From positions 1 to 64,000 of the forward strand of contig JAIBDZ010000002.1 of NCBI GenBank assembly GCA_024685975.1: DNA of 64,000 bases, in the 5' to 3' direction. The translations under genes and the position numbers were made by a program. This stretch comes from Piscirickettsiaceae bacterium. GTDB taxonomy: Bacteria; Pseudomonadota; Gammaproteobacteria; Nitrosococcales; Methylophagaceae. A model generated the notes under the pieces. That model saw only the letters and a program-made list of their open reading frames with translations, did no database searches and was not told the DNA's origin. How positions within the stretch are numbered: position 1 is the stretch's first letter; every line of letters starts with the position of its first letter. Of this stretch, positions 8,788 to 18,875 are shown piece after piece.

Positions 8788-10278
8788 ATGCAATATTTTG
8801 TCACAGCCAACACAGCCTTAACAGAACAATCCGACTGTGTCGTCGTGGCTATTTTTGAAAAAGGTATCATGACGCCCTCAGCTACCTTGATCAATAACGC
8901 AAGCCAAGGCCAATTACAACGTTATATCGATCGGGGTGACATATCAGGAAAAGTGGGGCAAACCTTATTGCTACAAGATGTTACCGGCGTAGCCAGTCCT
9001 CGCGTTTTAGTTGTCGGTTGTGGCGACGATGAACCGCTATCAGATACACAACTTACTCAAGTTATCAGCAGCACTGTGCAAGCATTAGACAAATCAGCTG
9101 CGACAAAAGCCAGCCTATATTTGTCAGAATTAACAATAAAAGACAAACCAGACACTTGGTTGTTCAATCAAGCGATCATTACAGCAGAAGCTGAGCTTTA
9201 CCAGTATAAAGCGACAAAAAGTGAGTCACCAGAAAAAGACAATGCGCTTACGAGCCTTACTTTTCATGCAGAAGATAATCAAGCTTGCCAACAAGCAGTC
9301 GACCGCGGACTAGCAACTGCAAATGGCATGACTTTAGCCAAAGAACTCGGTAACTTACCAGGCAATATTTGCACACCAAGCTATCTTGCCGATCAAGCCG
9401 TGCAATTAGGCCAACACTACGAACGCATTACCACCACGATTTTAGACGAAGATAAAATGGCTGAACTCGGCATGGGATCACTATTATCCGTCTCGCGAGG
9501 CAGTCGTGAACCCGCTAAACTGATTACGATGGAATACCAAGGTGGTGGTGATGAAAAACCAGTTGTCCTAGTTGGTAAAGGCCTCACCTTCGATGCCGGT
9601 GGTATTTCTTTGAAACCAGCCGCAGGCATGGATGAAATGAAATACGATATGTGTGGTAGCGCTAGCGTATTTGGTACGATTTCTGCCATTGCAGAACTCA
9701 ACCTACCTATTAATGTTATTGGTGTCATTCCTAGTTCAGAAAACTTACCTGATGGTGATGCCAACAAGCCAGGTGACATTGTCACCAGTATGGCAGGAAA
9801 AACCATTGAGATTTTAAATACCGATGCAGAAGGTCGGTTGATTCTCTGTGATGCATTAACATACAGCCAACGTTTCGAGCCTGCGATTGTGATTGATATC
9901 GCGACCCTAACAGGGGCGATTATCGTCGCCTTAGGCAGTAAAACGACAGGGCTCATGGCCAATGATCAACAATTAGCTGAAGATCTATTACAAGCAGGTC
10001 GAGATAGCAGTGATAAAGCATGGCAATTGCCATTATGGGATGAGTACCAAGAACAACTCGATAGTAACTTTGCTGACATCGCCAATATTGGTGGTAAGGA
10101 AGCAGGGAGTGTGACTGCAGCTTGTTTCTTATCTCGCTTTACAGAAGATTTCACATGGGCCCACCTTGATATTGCGGGTACAGCATGGAAATCTGGTGGT
10201 AAATCAAAAGGGGCAACAGGCCGCCCTGTTCCTATGTTAGTTCAATATTTAATTAATAGAATGACACAATCATCATAA
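8788..10278 (+). CDS. pepA: Leucyl aminopeptidase PepA (M17 family)
   Basis: Cytoplasmic hexameric dinuclear metallopeptidase removing N-terminal residues; in enterobacteria it also serves as an accessory DNA-binding protein. The catalytic region is intact: GKGLTFDAGG (K264, D269), MKYDMCG and the signature NTDAEGRL (344-351). At 496 residues it has normal length. A good AGAGGAGA Shine-Dalgarno precedes the ATG. holC begins 4 nt after the stop. Confidence 0.97.
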   Translation: MQYFVTANTALTEQSDCVVVAIFEKGIMTPSATLINNASQGQLQRYIDRGDISGKVGQTLLLQDVTGVASPRVLVVGCGDDEPLSDTQLTQVISSTVQALDKSAATKASLYLSELTIKDKPDTWLFNQAIITAEAELYQYKATKSESPEKDNALTSLTFHAEDNQACQQAVDRGLATANGMTLAKELGNLPGNICTPSYLADQAVQLGQHYERITTTILDEDKMAELGMGSLLSVSRGSREPAKLITMEYQGGGDEKPVVLVGKGLTFDAGGISLKPAAGMDEMKYDMCGSASVFGTISAIAELNLPINVIGVIPSSENLPDGDANKPGDIVTSMAGKTIEILNTDAEGRLILCDALTYSQRFEPAIVIDIATLTGAIIVALGSKTTGLMANDQQLAEDLLQAGRDSSDKAWQLPLWDEYQEQLDSNFADIANIGGKEAGSVTAACFLSRFTEDFTWAHLDIAGTAWKSGGKSKGATGRPVPMLVQYLINRMTQSS

Positions 10279-10282
10279 AACC

Positions 10283-10708
10283 ATGACCCGAGTCAGTTTT
10301 TATTTATTAAAAGGTCAACAAGAACAAGCCCGGCAGGTTTTCGCCTGCCGGCTTATTGAAAAAGCCTATAGTCAAGGTAATCAAATCTATATTCACACTG
10401 ACAGTGCTGAACAGTCGCAACAGATTGATGAATTGCTATGGACTTTTCGGGCTGATAGTTTTATTCCTCATCAACATATGAATGAGGCCAATACAGAACA
10501 GTGCCCTATTTTAATTGGTCATGACGATACGCCTCCTCGTCTGATGAACTTACTCGTTAACCTAAGTCCTCAACATCCCCGATTTTTTAGCCAATTTGAA
10601 CGTGTTGCTGAAATTATTAATGATGATGAACATCTAAAAGAGCAAGGACGAGAGCGATACCGCTTTTATCAACAACGTGGTTACCAACTCGACACCCATA
10701 AACTATAA
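10283..10708 (+). CDS. holC: DNA polymerase III chi subunit HolC
   Basis: Chi links the clamp-loader complex (through psi) to single-stranded DNA-binding protein. The start MTRVSFYLLKG and the C-terminal block ending RERYRFYQQRGYQL are typical, and 141 residues is the usual length. It lies between pepA and valS, its conserved position. The ATG is 4 nt after the pepA stop, so translation is probably coupled. Confidence 0.93.
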   Translation: MTRVSFYLLKGQQEQARQVFACRLIEKAYSQGNQIYIHTDSAEQSQQIDELLWTFRADSFIPHQHMNEANTEQCPILIGHDDTPPRLMNLLVNLSPQHPRFFSQFERVAEIINDDEHLKEQGRERYRFYQQRGYQLDTHKL

Positions 10709-10789
10709 AACGTAACGCTATCCCAAATCCCCTGTCCAACAGGCTATAATATCCCGTTTTCACTTATCATTAGGCGCTACAGCAAACCG

Positions 10790-13543
10790 ATGGATAAAAC
10801 CTATAACCCCGATCAAATCGAACAAAACTGGTACCAACAATGGGAACAATCAGGTGCATTTTCACCCAGTGGTCATGGCACACCTTACGCCATTATGCTG
10901 CCTCCCCCCAATGTCACTGGTAGTTTACATATGGGGCATGGTTTTAATAACACCATCATGGATACCTTAACGCGCTATCATCGTATGAAAGGTGATAATA
11001 CCTTATGGCAACCAGGCACAGACCACGCAGGTATCGCAACACAAATGGTCGTAGAGCGCCAACTTAACGCCGAAGGAAAAACACGCCATGATTTAGGTCG
11101 AGATGATTTCATCGATCGCATTTGGGATTGGAAACAAGAATCTGGCAATAATATTACCCGTCAACTACGTCGTTTAGGTTCATCATTAGACTGGTCACGT
11201 GATCGTTTTACGATGGATGACGGTTTATCAGATGCCGTTAAACACGTCTTTGTTAAACTGCATAAAGAAGGGTTGATCTATCGAGGAAAACGTCTCGTCA
11301 ATTGGGACCCCGTCTTACATACTGCTGTCTCGGATTTAGAGGTTTTATCTGAAGAAGAAGCTGGCCATCTTTGGCATTTCAATTATCCATTGACAGATGG
11401 TTCAGGTCATTTAACTGTCGCCACCACTCGTCCTGAAACCATGCTGGGCGACTCTGCGGTTGCAGTACACCCAGATGACGAACGTTATCAACACTTAATC
11501 GGTAAAACCATCACGCTACCATTGGTTGGACGGGAAATCCCCATTATTGCCGATGATTATGTAGATCAAGAGTTCGGAACAGGTTGTGTCAAAATCACAC
11601 CAGCCCATGACTTTAATGATGCTGAAATGGGTCAACGTCATCAATTAGAGAACATTAACATCCTCACTATTGATGCTGCCATCAATGACAATGCGCCGGA
11701 AAAATATCGTGGCCTTGATCGTTATGATGCCCGTAAAGTCATTGTCCAAGATTTAGATGACTTGGGTTTATTAGATAGCATTAAAGACCATAAATTAATG
11801 GTGCCTCGCGGAGATCGCAGTGGTGCTGTTATTGAACCCTTCTTAACAGATCAATGGTATGTCAAAGCTGATGTCTTGGCTGAACCCGCTGTCAAAGCAG
11901 TACAAGAAGGCAAAATCAAGTTTGTGCCCAATAATTGGGACAAAACTTTTTATAATTGGATGGATGATATTCAAGACTGGTGTATTTCACGCCAAATCTG
12001 GTGGGGACACCGTATTCCTGCTTGGTATGATGATGAAGGCAATGTCTATGTTGGTGAAGATGAAGCTGCTGTAAGAGCAGAATATCATTTAGCTGACATC
12101 GCATTAAGACAAGATGAAGATGTCTTAGACACTTGGTTCTCATCCGCATTATGGCCATTTTCGACATTAGGTTGGCCAAATCAAACCGATGCGCTTCAGA
12201 CCTGGTACCCCGGTAGTGTTTTAGTCACCGGTTTCGATATTATTTTCTTCTGGGTTGCTCGAATGATGATGATGGGCATCCATTTTATGGATGATATCCC
12301 ATTCAAAGAAGTTTATATTCATGGTTTGGTACGTGACTCCCATGGTCATAAAATGTCCAAATCGAAAGGTAACGTCCTTGACCCTATTGATATCATTGAT
12401 GGCATTGACTTAGAAACCTTAGTCAAAAAACGGACTTCAGGCATGATGCAGCCGGCATTAGCCGCCAAAATTGAAAAAGCCACACGAAAAGAGTTTCCTG
12501 AAGGTATCGAACCACATGGTACTGATGCATTACGGTTTACCTTTGCATCACTCGCATCAACAGGCCGAGATATCAATTTTGATATGAACCGCATTGCTGG
12601 TTACCGTAATTTCTGTAATAAGTTATGGAATGCAGCGCGTTACGTGCTGATGAATACTGCCGAGCAAGATACAGGCATTGACAATACTGACGTTGAACTT
12701 AGCTTAGCGGATCGTTGGATCATTTCTCAACTGCAAACGACAGAACAAACTGTCACCGCAGCGCTTGATAATTATCGCTTTGATCATGCAGCTCAAGCCA
12801 TTTATGAATTTATTTGGAATAACTATTGTGATTGGTATTTAGAGCTATCTAAACCCGTCTTAAATAACAAACAAGCCTCAGAAGCAGCTAAACGTGGTAC
12901 GCGTCAGACTTTAGTCCGTGTATTAGAAGCCGCATTACGGTTAACCCACCCTATCATGCCTTTTATTACCGAAGAGATTTGGCAAACAATAGCACCATTA
13001 GCAGGAAAGTCAGCTGATACTATCATGGCTCAACCTTACCCTATAGCTGATGAAACACTGATCGATCCAGATTCAGTGAATGAAATGGAATGGGTCATGG
13101 CGTTTATCTCAGGGATTCGGTCTATTCGGTCTCAAATGAATATTCCGCCTAAGAAACAATTGCCCGTTCTGTTAAAAGATGTCACAGAACAAGATCAAAC
13201 TCGATTGAATAATAATCAAGATTTTCTCAGTAAATTAGCTAATCTTGACCACATCACATTATTACAAGGTGATGCACCCGCTTCTGCAACGGCACTAGTC
13301 GGTAAGATGGAAATCCTGATCCCATTAGATGGCTTAATTGATAAGGCTGCAGAAATAACACGTCTTGAAAAAGAGATCAGTAAACTTGATAAAGTGATTA
13401 AGCAATCATCTGGCAAGCTCAATAATGACAATTATGTCAGTAAAGCACCAGCTGAAGTCGTTCAGAAAGAACGAGATAAATTACAAGAAATGGAACAAGC
13501 TGTGTCACAACTGAAAACACAGTTGGCATCACTAGCAGACTAA
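10790..13543 (+). CDS. valS: Valyl-tRNA synthetase
   Basis: Class Ia synthetase charging tRNA-Val, with an editing domain. The HIGH-type motif is in [11 protein letters not shown] (around residues 44-51), the editing domain follows at about 190-340, and KMSKS is at 521-525. An anticodon-binding domain and a C-terminal coiled-coil arm (about 850-917) complete it. 917 residues is in the normal range for gammaproteobacterial ValRS. A TATAAT at 10745-10750 without a clear -35 hints at an internal promoter in the 81-nt gap after holC. Confidence 0.98.
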   Translation: MDKTYNPDQIEQNWYQQWEQSGAFSPSGHGTPYAIMLPPPNVTGSLHMGHGFNNTIMDTLTRYHRMKGDNTLWQPGTDHAGIATQMVVERQLNAEGKTRHDLGRDDFIDRIWDWKQESGNNITRQLRRLGSSLDWSRDRFTMDDGLSDAVKHVFVKLHKEGLIYRGKRLVNWDPVLHTAVSDLEVLSEEEAGHLWHFNYPLTDGSGHLTVATTRPETMLGDSAVAVHPDDERYQHLIGKTITLPLVGREIPIIADDYVDQEFGTGCVKITPAHDFNDAEMGQRHQLENINILTIDAAINDNAPEKYRGLDRYDARKVIVQDLDDLGLLDSIKDHKLMVPRGDRSGAVIEPFLTDQWYVKADVLAEPAVKAVQEGKIKFVPNNWDKTFYNWMDDIQDWCISRQIWWGHRIPAWYDDEGNVYVGEDEAAVRAEYHLADIALRQDEDVLDTWFSSALWPFSTLGWPNQTDALQTWYPGSVLVTGFDIIFFWVARMMMMGIHFMDDIPFKEVYIHGLVRDSHGHKMSKSKGNVLDPIDIIDGIDLETLVKKRTSGMMQPALAAKIEKATRKEFPEGIEPHGTDALRFTFASLASTGRDINFDMNRIAGYRNFCNKLWNAARYVLMNTAEQDTGIDNTDVELSLADRWIISQLQTTEQTVTAALDNYRFDHAAQAIYEFIWNNYCDWYLELSKPVLNNKQASEAAKRGTRQTLVRVLEAALRLTHPIMPFITEEIWQTIAPLAGKSADTIMAQPYPIADETLIDPDSVNEMEWVMAFISGIRSIRSQMNIPPKKQLPVLLKDVTEQDQTRLNNNQDFLSKLANLDHITLLQGDAPASATALVGKMEILIPLDGLIDKAAEITRLEKEISKLDKVIKQSSGKLNNDNYVSKAPAEVVQKERDKLQEMEQAVSQLKTQLASLAD

Positions 13544-13552
13544 CCAGCATAA

Positions 13553-13581
13553 AAAAGCCTAATCAATTTGATTAGGCTTTT
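13553..13581. terminator. Rho-independent terminator after valS
   Basis: AAAAGCCTAATCA (13553-13565) pairs perfectly with TGATTAGGCTTTT (13569-13581) around a 3-nt loop. The A-flank and T-flank make it usable in both directions; it ends valS and could also stop transcription from the convergent gene at 13622. Confidence 0.92.
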
Positions 13582-13621
13582 CTCATTCTTATCACTGGTT
13601 AAAACCAGCAACAAAATAGTG

Positions 13622-13921
13622 TTACAAAATGTGTGTACCGTGTGTTAACGCTGCGCCTGCACGTAATGCTGTTGCAATAAAGACTGTTTCAGATAGTTCT
13701 TCATCAGTAGCACCGGCTTTTTTCGCTTCGCCTTTGTGAATTTCTAAGCAATATGGGCATTGTGTCGTTAAGGCGACAGCCAAAGCCATCAACTCTTTAT
13801 ATTTTTTTGGAATAGCGCCATCGCCTAAAGCCGCTTTATCAAGCGCTTGGAAAGCAGCTAGAGCTTCTGGACTATGTGTTTTTAAAGTCGCTAGCTTATC
13901 AATATTCGACATATCGTACAT
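13622..13921 (-). CDS. AhpD-like carboxymuconolactone decarboxylase-fold protein
   Basis: A 99-residue all-helical protein of the CMD/AhpD superfamily with the redox motif CPYCLEIH (C55, C58, H62). In AhpD-type members this CxxC-xxx-H motif supports thiol peroxidase or disulphide reductase activity; the actual substrate here is unknown. Start ATG at 13921 has AGGGGA 8 nt upstream, which favours it over the second ATG three codons in. It stands alone between valS (convergent) and two rhodanese genes, hinting at redox or sulphur stress, but that is inference. Confidence 0.85.
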   Translation of the reverse strand: MYDMSNIDKLATLKTHSPEALAAFQALDKAALGDGAIPKKYKELMALAVALTTQCPYCLEIHKGEAKKAGATDEELSETVFIATALRAGAALTHGTHIL

Positions 13922-14143
13922 TATGGTAATCCCCTAACAGTGTGTGTTTTATATAATATAAATAAATATAATTGATACTACTTAAAAGCAATAGCAATGC
14001 ATGTTAGCGTATTTGATTGCGAGATGAAGATCAAGCTAAGTAATAACCCTAGGGAGTGCAAATAACATCACACTCCCTATCTGACGCTTTTTATACAGAC
14101 TATTCGGTGTAACTAAGCCATTAATTCATAACAAAAAAGTGAC

Positions 14144-14491
14144 CTAACCCAAGGACCTATAAGCGATAAGCCCACCAACAACAACTTTTGCATTACCATA
14201 TCCCATACTGCGTAAGGTATCCGCTGATAAAGCGCCACGATTAGTGGCATTGCAGTAACATAAGATAGTCGAATCTGTATTTGGAATCTCGCCTTCCACC
14301 ATCATTTCTAATTTACCTCGACTGATATGAATTGCTCCCGCAATATGATCGACGTCATATTCCTCTTTGTCCCTAATATCTAATGCAATTGCCCCATTTG
14401 CTATCATCTCATCAACATATTCTGGCGACACCTCATCAACACGGGCACGCGCAGCATTGGCCATATTCTGAAATTTTTCTGTGTAAGCCAT
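14144..14491 (-). CDS. Single-domain rhodanese-like protein, copy 1
   Basis: A 115-residue rhodanese domain without signal peptide. Conserved blocks are ALDIRDKEEYDVDHIAGAIH (residues 36-55) and the active-site loop CYCNATNRGALSA with the presumed catalytic cysteine C80. Such proteins carry persulphide sulphur or serve as thiosulphate sulphurtransferases. It is a close paralogue of the gene at 14718-15071: both start MAYTEKFQ and share most positions across their length. Its end is followed by a 9-bp hairpin (14050-14079) with no U-run. Confidence 0.88.
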   Translation of the reverse strand: MAYTEKFQNMANAARARVDEVSPEYVDEMIANGAIALDIRDKEEYDVDHIAGAIHISRGKLEMMVEGEIPNTDSTILCYCNATNRGALSADTLRSMGYGNAKVVVGGLIAYRSLG

Positions 14492-14561
14492 GATTCTCTA
14501 TTCTCTTTCTATTCGATAAAATAAGGGTCTTTCCTTGATTGAGTAACCAGTCATAAAAGTA

Positions 14562-14666
14562 TTACTTAATCTGGTTGATACTGTAACGAAAAAGCCTTTT
14601 TTTTCGAAAGAAATAGGTCACACTTTTGGCGATTTCTTCATCGCTCAATCCTCTGGCAATGACCCA
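14562..14666 (-). pseudogene. Possible cytochrome-c-like C-terminal scrap
   Basis: Between the two rhodanese genes an open stretch on the minus strand, with no start codon in frame, reads ARGLSDEEIAKSVTYFF before running to a stop. The GLSDEEIA..YF pattern is what the last helix of class I cytochromes c looks like. It is in-frame only after a stop that lies in the terminator loop. This may be a decayed gene end or a chance resemblance. Confidence 0.25.
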
Positions 14667-14667
14667 T

Positions 14668-14698
14668 AAAAAAAGCAGGCCTTATACCTGCTTTTTTT
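14668..14698. terminator. Bidirectional terminator between rhodanese genes
   Basis: Stem AGCAGG (14674-14679) / CCTGCT (14687-14692), extended by a 6-7 nt A-run and T-run that can also pair, loop of 7 nt. It lies 20 nt past the stop of rhodanese copy 2, so the two paralogues are probably transcribed separately. Confidence 0.85.
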
Positions 14699-14717
14699 GT
14701 CTGGAAATCATTGCCGA

Positions 14718-15071
14718 TTATTTGTCGTGATAGGCTCGATAATCTAATAAACCACCTTTTATATACTTAGCGTTTTGATAGCCCATATCGAATAAGGTTG
14801 CTGCTGATAAAGCGCCCCGGTTAATAGCATTGCAATAACATAATACGGTGGTCTCTAGATTAGGGACTTCACTTTCAACGATCATTTCTAATTTACCGCG
14901 ACTGATATGTACTGCCCCCTCAATATGATCAGCGTCATACTCTTCTTTATCACGGATGTCTAAAACAACAGCCCCCGACGCCATTAAAGGATCAATATCA
15001 GCAACAGCAACGCCTTCAACACGTTGGCATGCAGCATCGGCTAATTGTTGAAATTTTTCGGTATACGCCAT
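14718..15071 (-). CDS. Single-domain rhodanese-like protein, copy 2
   Basis: 117 residues, same architecture as copy 1: VLDIRDKEEYDADHI (36-50) and active-site loop CYCNAINRGALSA with C80. No signal peptide, so cytoplasmic sulphurtransfer is most likely. The pair is a tandem duplication that has diverged moderately (for example EGVAVADIDPLM versus DEVSPEYVDEMI). It sits just downstream of the malic enzyme gene with a 39-nt gap and could share its transcript. Confidence 0.88.
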   Translation of the reverse strand: MAYTEKFQQLADAACQRVEGVAVADIDPLMASGAVVLDIRDKEEYDADHIEGAVHISRGKLEMIVESEVPNLETTVLCYCNAINRGALSAATLFDMGYQNAKYIKGGLLDYRAYHDK

Positions 15072-15110
15072 TTTATTTTCCTATAGTCAACTCAGTCTAT
15101 GAGCATATTA

Positions 15111-16808
15111 TTAGTTCTTATCAATACGTTGATATTGTCGGTATTCTGGTTGCCAAAATTGTTCATCAATTGCTGTTAATAACGCGTCATCTGACATCGC
15201 TTCGGCAAGATTTTGTTCCATAGCCACTTTTGCCACTTCAAATGCCATCGTACGACTGACCGCTTTAATATCCGTTAATGCAGGCAATAATGGCATTGTT
15301 TTATCTGTTTTTGCAGGTGAACAATCTGCTAGTACTTCACCCGCTTTAATCAACATCTCATCGCTAATGAATTGAATCTTAGCCGCCACAACAGCAAGCC
15401 CAAAACCGGGGAAAATATAACTATTATTACATTGTGGAATAGCATATTGCTTATCTTGATACACAATAGGATCAAAAGGACTCCCTGTAGCAATAATCGC
15501 TTCCCCATGTGTCCATTGTAATAATTGTTCTGGCGTTGCCTCTATCTGCTTAGATGGGTTACTTAATGGCAGGATAATAGGACGTTTACAATGGGCTTGT
15601 ATCGTACTAATTAAAGTCTGATTAAATAATCCAGCTTGACCCGATACGCCAATTAAAATCGTAGGGTTAACGTGTTCTGCCGTCTCTAACAATGTCGGTA
15701 CTGTACCCGCACATTGCCATTGACTTATCCTATCTGGATCTTTTGATAGTGGCAGCTGAAAATCACGTAAACCAGCCATACTCGACAATAAAAGCCCTTC
15801 ACGGTCAATCATAAAGACGTGATCGCGCGCTGTTGATTCATCCAACCCTTCTGAACACATTTGTTTAATAATATGTTCAGCAATACCGCAGCCAGCCGAA
15901 CCTGCTCCCGCAATGATAATGCGTTGATCGCGTAATGCGCGTTGTTGAACTCGGCATGCAGACAATAATGTCCCAACTGTGACGACTGCTGTGCCTTGAA
16001 TATCATCATTAAAGCAACAAATTTGATCGCGGTAACGTTTTAATAATGGCAAAGCATTGGTTTGGTTAAAATCTTCAAATTGCAAAAATACAGAAGGCCA
16101 ACGTCGTTTTACGGCATCAATAAATAAAGCTAAAAAAGCATCATATTCAGGTTGAGATACACGAGGGTGCTGCCACCCCATATAAAGTGGATCAGCCAAT
16201 AAGTCAGGATTATCAGTACCGACATCTAATGTAATAGGTAATGTATATGCTGGGCTAATACCACCACATGCCGTATACAAAGACAGTTTCCCAATCGGAA
16301 TGCCCATGCCACCAATACCTTGATCGCCTAAACCTAAAATACGACTACCATCGGTCACCACAATGACTTTAATATTTTGCTTTGTCACATTGGCTAACAT
16401 AGCATCAATATTATCGCGCTCAGGATAGGCAATAAACAGCCCCCTAGCACGGCGATAAATTTCAGAAAAACGTTCGCAAGCCTCGCCCACTGTCGGTGTA
16501 TAAATGATAGGCATCATTTCATCGATATGGTCATTCACTAAACGATAAAACAAGGTTTCGTTGCTATCTTGAATAGCACGCAAATAAATATGCTTGTTAA
16601 TCGGTTCATCAAAGCTGCTGTATTGTTGATACGCTCTAATGACTTGTTGATCTATGGTTTCATAACGCTCTGGCAACAAACCCAATAAATCAAAATCTTC
16701 ACGTTCTTGCTTCGAGAAGGCACAGCCTTTGTTGAGGATGGATAAATTTAATAACGTCGGACCAGAATAAGATAATGACACAGGGCTTTTTTGCTGATCG
16801 TCGTTCAT
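15111..16808 (-). CDS. maeA: NAD-dependent malic enzyme
   Basis: Oxidative decarboxylation of malate to pyruvate and CO2. The full-length 565-residue form shows [16 protein letters not shown], the metal and substrate block [11 protein letters not shown] and the nucleotide-binding [14 protein letters not shown], all typical of the SfcA/MaeA type rather than the phosphotransacetylase-fused MaeB type. It lies 51 nt downstream of sufT on the same strand, so it may be read from the suf transcript; no terminator is visible between them. Confidence 0.94.
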   Translation of the reverse strand: MNDDQQKSPVSLSYSGPTLLNLSILNKGCAFSKQEREDFDLLGLLPERYETIDQQVIRAYQQYSSFDEPINKHIYLRAIQDSNETLFYRLVNDHIDEMMPIIYTPTVGEACERFSEIYRRARGLFIAYPERDNIDAMLANVTKQNIKVIVVTDGSRILGLGDQGIGGMGIPIGKLSLYTACGGISPAYTLPITLDVGTDNPDLLADPLYMGWQHPRVSQPEYDAFLALFIDAVKRRWPSVFLQFEDFNQTNALPLLKRYRDQICCFNDDIQGTAVVTVGTLLSACRVQQRALRDQRIIIAGAGSAGCGIAEHIIKQMCSEGLDESTARDHVFMIDREGLLLSSMAGLRDFQLPLSKDPDRISQWQCAGTVPTLLETAEHVNPTILIGVSGQAGLFNQTLISTIQAHCKRPIILPLSNPSKQIEATPEQLLQWTHGEAIIATGSPFDPIVYQDKQYAIPQCNNSYIFPGFGLAVVAAKIQFISDEMLIKAGEVLADCSPAKTDKTMPLLPALTDIKAVSRTMAFEVAKVAMEQNLAEAMSDDALLTAIDEQFWQPEYRQYQRIDKN

Positions 16809-16859
16809 ATGACTCCACTCTTTTTAACTGCTCTACCTATTCGATAAGTATGGTATCGA

Positions 16860-17192
16860 TTAAAACATACCTAATTGTAATTGTGCCGCTTCACTCATCA
16901 TGTCTTTCGTCCATGTCGGCTCCCAGACTAACTCAACATGACACTCAGCCACACCAGGAACAGAACTGACTTTGCCTTCAATTTCACCCGGAAATGACTG
17001 TGCAACAGGACAACCTGGAGCCGTTAAAGTCATTTTAATATCGACCACAAAAGAAGGACTGATTTGAATATCATAAATTAAACCCAATTCATGAATATTG
17101 ACCGGAATTTCAGGGTCATAAATCGTCTTTAACATCGCAACGACGTCTTCTTCTAATTCTTCAAGGCTCGGTTTTACTAATTGATCATTCAT
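16860..17192 (-). CDS. sufT: SUF-associated Fe-S assembly protein SufT (MIP18/DUF59)
   Basis: A 110-residue DUF59 protein with the family pattern TIYDPEIPVNIHELGLIYD and the conserved cysteine in TAPGCPVAQ (C61). SufT proteins support maturation or transfer of Fe-S clusters. It is the last gene of the suf operon, 5 nt after sufU. The alternative name for the family, PaaD/YitW-like, reflects the same domain; the SUF context decides the call. Confidence 0.93.
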   Translation of the reverse strand: MNDQLVKPSLEELEEDVVAMLKTIYDPEIPVNIHELGLIYDIQISPSFVVDIKMTLTAPGCPVAQSFPGEIEGKVSSVPGVAECHVELVWEPTWTKDMMSEAAQLQLGMF

Positions 17193-17197
17193 TACAT

Positions 17198-17650
17198 TTA
17201 CTCTGTTGTCACGGCATCATCGCCGTCATTATCCAAGGCCGAATGCATGGTATGCCAAGACAAAGTTGCGCACTTAACACGCGCCGGAAACTCACGTACT
17301 CCGCCTAAAACAGCCAGTTTACCTAATGCTGCTTCATCCACATCATCACCCGTCATCTGGGCATGTATTTGCTGATAAATCGCTTCTGCCTCTTCTAACG
17401 TTTTGCCTTTTAAAGCTTCTGTCATCAAAGATGCAGATGCAACGGAAATAGCACAACCACTGCCTTGGAAACTCAAATCCTCAATCACATCGCCATCCAG
17501 TTTTACGTAGACCACTAAAGCATCGCCACATAAAGGATTATTACCATGCGCTAAATGATTCGCATCAGCCATGTCCCGAAAATTACGGGGTTTTTTATTG
17601 TGATCCATGATCACTTGTTGATATAAATCGCGTAAATCACCGGCACTCAT
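17198..17650 (-). CDS. sufU: SUF scaffold/sulphur-transfer protein SufU
   Basis: IscU-fold protein of 150 residues. Three conserved cysteines (C41 in NPLCGD, C66 in GSGCAIS, C127 in VKCATLSW) and D43 are present, and the insertion between the second and third cysteines is that of SufU rather than IscU. SufU receives persulphide from SufS. Its ATG overlaps the sufS stop by one base (TAATG), so the partner enzymes are translationally coupled. Confidence 0.93.
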   Translation of the reverse strand: MSAGDLRDLYQQVIMDHNKKPRNFRDMADANHLAHGNNPLCGDALVVYVKLDGDVIEDLSFQGSGCAISVASASLMTEALKGKTLEEAEAIYQQIHAQMTGDDVDEAALGKLAVLGGVREFPARVKCATLSWHTMHSALDNDGDDAVTTE

Positions 17651-18873
17651 TAGGCAAATAGCTCCTGTACTTTTTCAACGGCTTTCACTAAAGCATCAAC
17701 TTCAGCCATCGTATTATAGAAAGCGAAAGAAGCGCGCGCTGTTGCGGGAATATTGTAAAATTGCATCACAGGTTGCGCGCAATGATGACCCGCTCTTATC
17801 GCGACGCCTTCTTGATCAAATATGGTGCCGACATCATGAGGGTGCACCCCTTCAATCAGAAAAGAAATCACGCTTGCCTTATGCTCAGCGGTACCAATCA
17901 TACGCACACCATCTAATGCAGATAATTGCTCCGTTCCATACACTAACAACTGATGTTCATACTCAGCGAGCGCATCAATACCAATGGCTTGCATATAATC
18001 TATGGCAGCACCAAGGCCAATAGCACCCGCAATATGTGGCGTGCCAGCTTCAAATTTATAAGGCAATTCGTTATATAAAGTCTGCTCAAAACTCACAGAC
18101 AAAATCATATCGCCACCACCTTGCCATGGTGGCATTTTTTCTAACAAACTTTGTTTGCCATACAATACGCCAATACCTGTCGGTGCAAACATTTTATGGC
18201 CAGAAAACACATAAAAATCACAATCTAAATCAGCAACATCAGCCGGCATATGAGGCACGGCTTGTGCACCATCAACCAACACAGGAATATCTTTCGCGTG
18301 AGCATTTTCTATCAGCATCTTGACAGGATTAATCGTGCCTAACGCATTAGAAACCTGCCCAATTGCCAATATTTTTGTATTTGCTTTTAATAAATGATCA
18401 ATATCTGTCAGGTCTAATTCGCCACGCTCTGTCATCGGAATCACCGATAATGTAGCGCCCGTCTGCTCACATAACATCTGCCAAGGAACAATATTAGCGT
18501 GATGCTCCATATGACTGATCAAGATTTCATCACCTGCGGCTAATAGCGGTCTGACGAAACTTTGTGCAACAAGGTTAATCGCTTCCGTCGCACCTCGTAC
18601 AAAAACAATTTCTTTATCCGATGCTGCATTAATAAAGTCACGCACTTTTTCACGTGCACCTTCATACGCATCAGTCGCACGTTGACTTAAAAGATGAACA
18701 CCGCGATGTACATTGGCATTATCGTGCTGATAATACTGAGACACAGCGTCAATAACTTGTCTTGGTTTTTGGCTTGTCGCCGCATTATCCAAATAAACTA
18801 AAGGCCGCTCATACACTTGTTGGTCCAGTGTCGGAAAATCAGCACGAACCGCATTAATATCAAACACACTCAT
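17650..18873 (-). CDS. sufS: Cysteine desulphurase SufS
   Basis: Pyridoxal-phosphate enzyme (group II) that makes persulphide from cysteine for Fe-S clusters. The PLP lysine is K227 in [10 protein letters not shown]; the catalytic cysteine is C365 in RAGHHCAQP, in the short loop typical of SufS. 407 residues is the normal length. It starts 2 nt after the sufD stop and runs into sufU. Confidence 0.97.
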   Translation of the reverse strand: MSVFDINAVRADFPTLDQQVYERPLVYLDNAATSQKPRQVIDAVSQYYQHDNANVHRGVHLLSQRATDAYEGAREKVRDFINAASDKEIVFVRGATEAINLVAQSFVRPLLAAGDEILISHMEHHANIVPWQMLCEQTGATLSVIPMTERGELDLTDIDHLLKANTKILAIGQVSNALGTINPVKMLIENAHAKDIPVLVDGAQAVPHMPADVADLDCDFYVFSGHKMFAPTGIGVLYGKQSLLEKMPPWQGGGDMILSVSFEQTLYNELPYKFEAGTPHIAGAIGLGAAIDYMQAIGIDALAEYEHQLLVYGTEQLSALDGVRMIGTAEHKASVISFLIEGVHPHDVGTIFDQEGVAIRAGHHCAQPVMQFYNIPATARASFAFYNTMAEVDALVKAVEKVQELFA

Positions 18874-18875
18874 AA

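Noticed and set aside
9417-9962. 181-residue frame antisense to pepA
   Set aside because: Lies entirely inside the strongly conserved catalytic half of pepA; no ribosome site or family pattern.
14050-14079. TAGGGAGTG/CACTCCCTA hairpin after rhodanese copy 1 as terminator
   Set aside because: A 9-bp stem with 12-nt loop and no U-run on the gene's strand; left unassigned.
16775-16969. Small plus-strand frame bridging maeA and sufT
   Set aside because: Overlaps both minus-strand genes and shows no coding character of its own.
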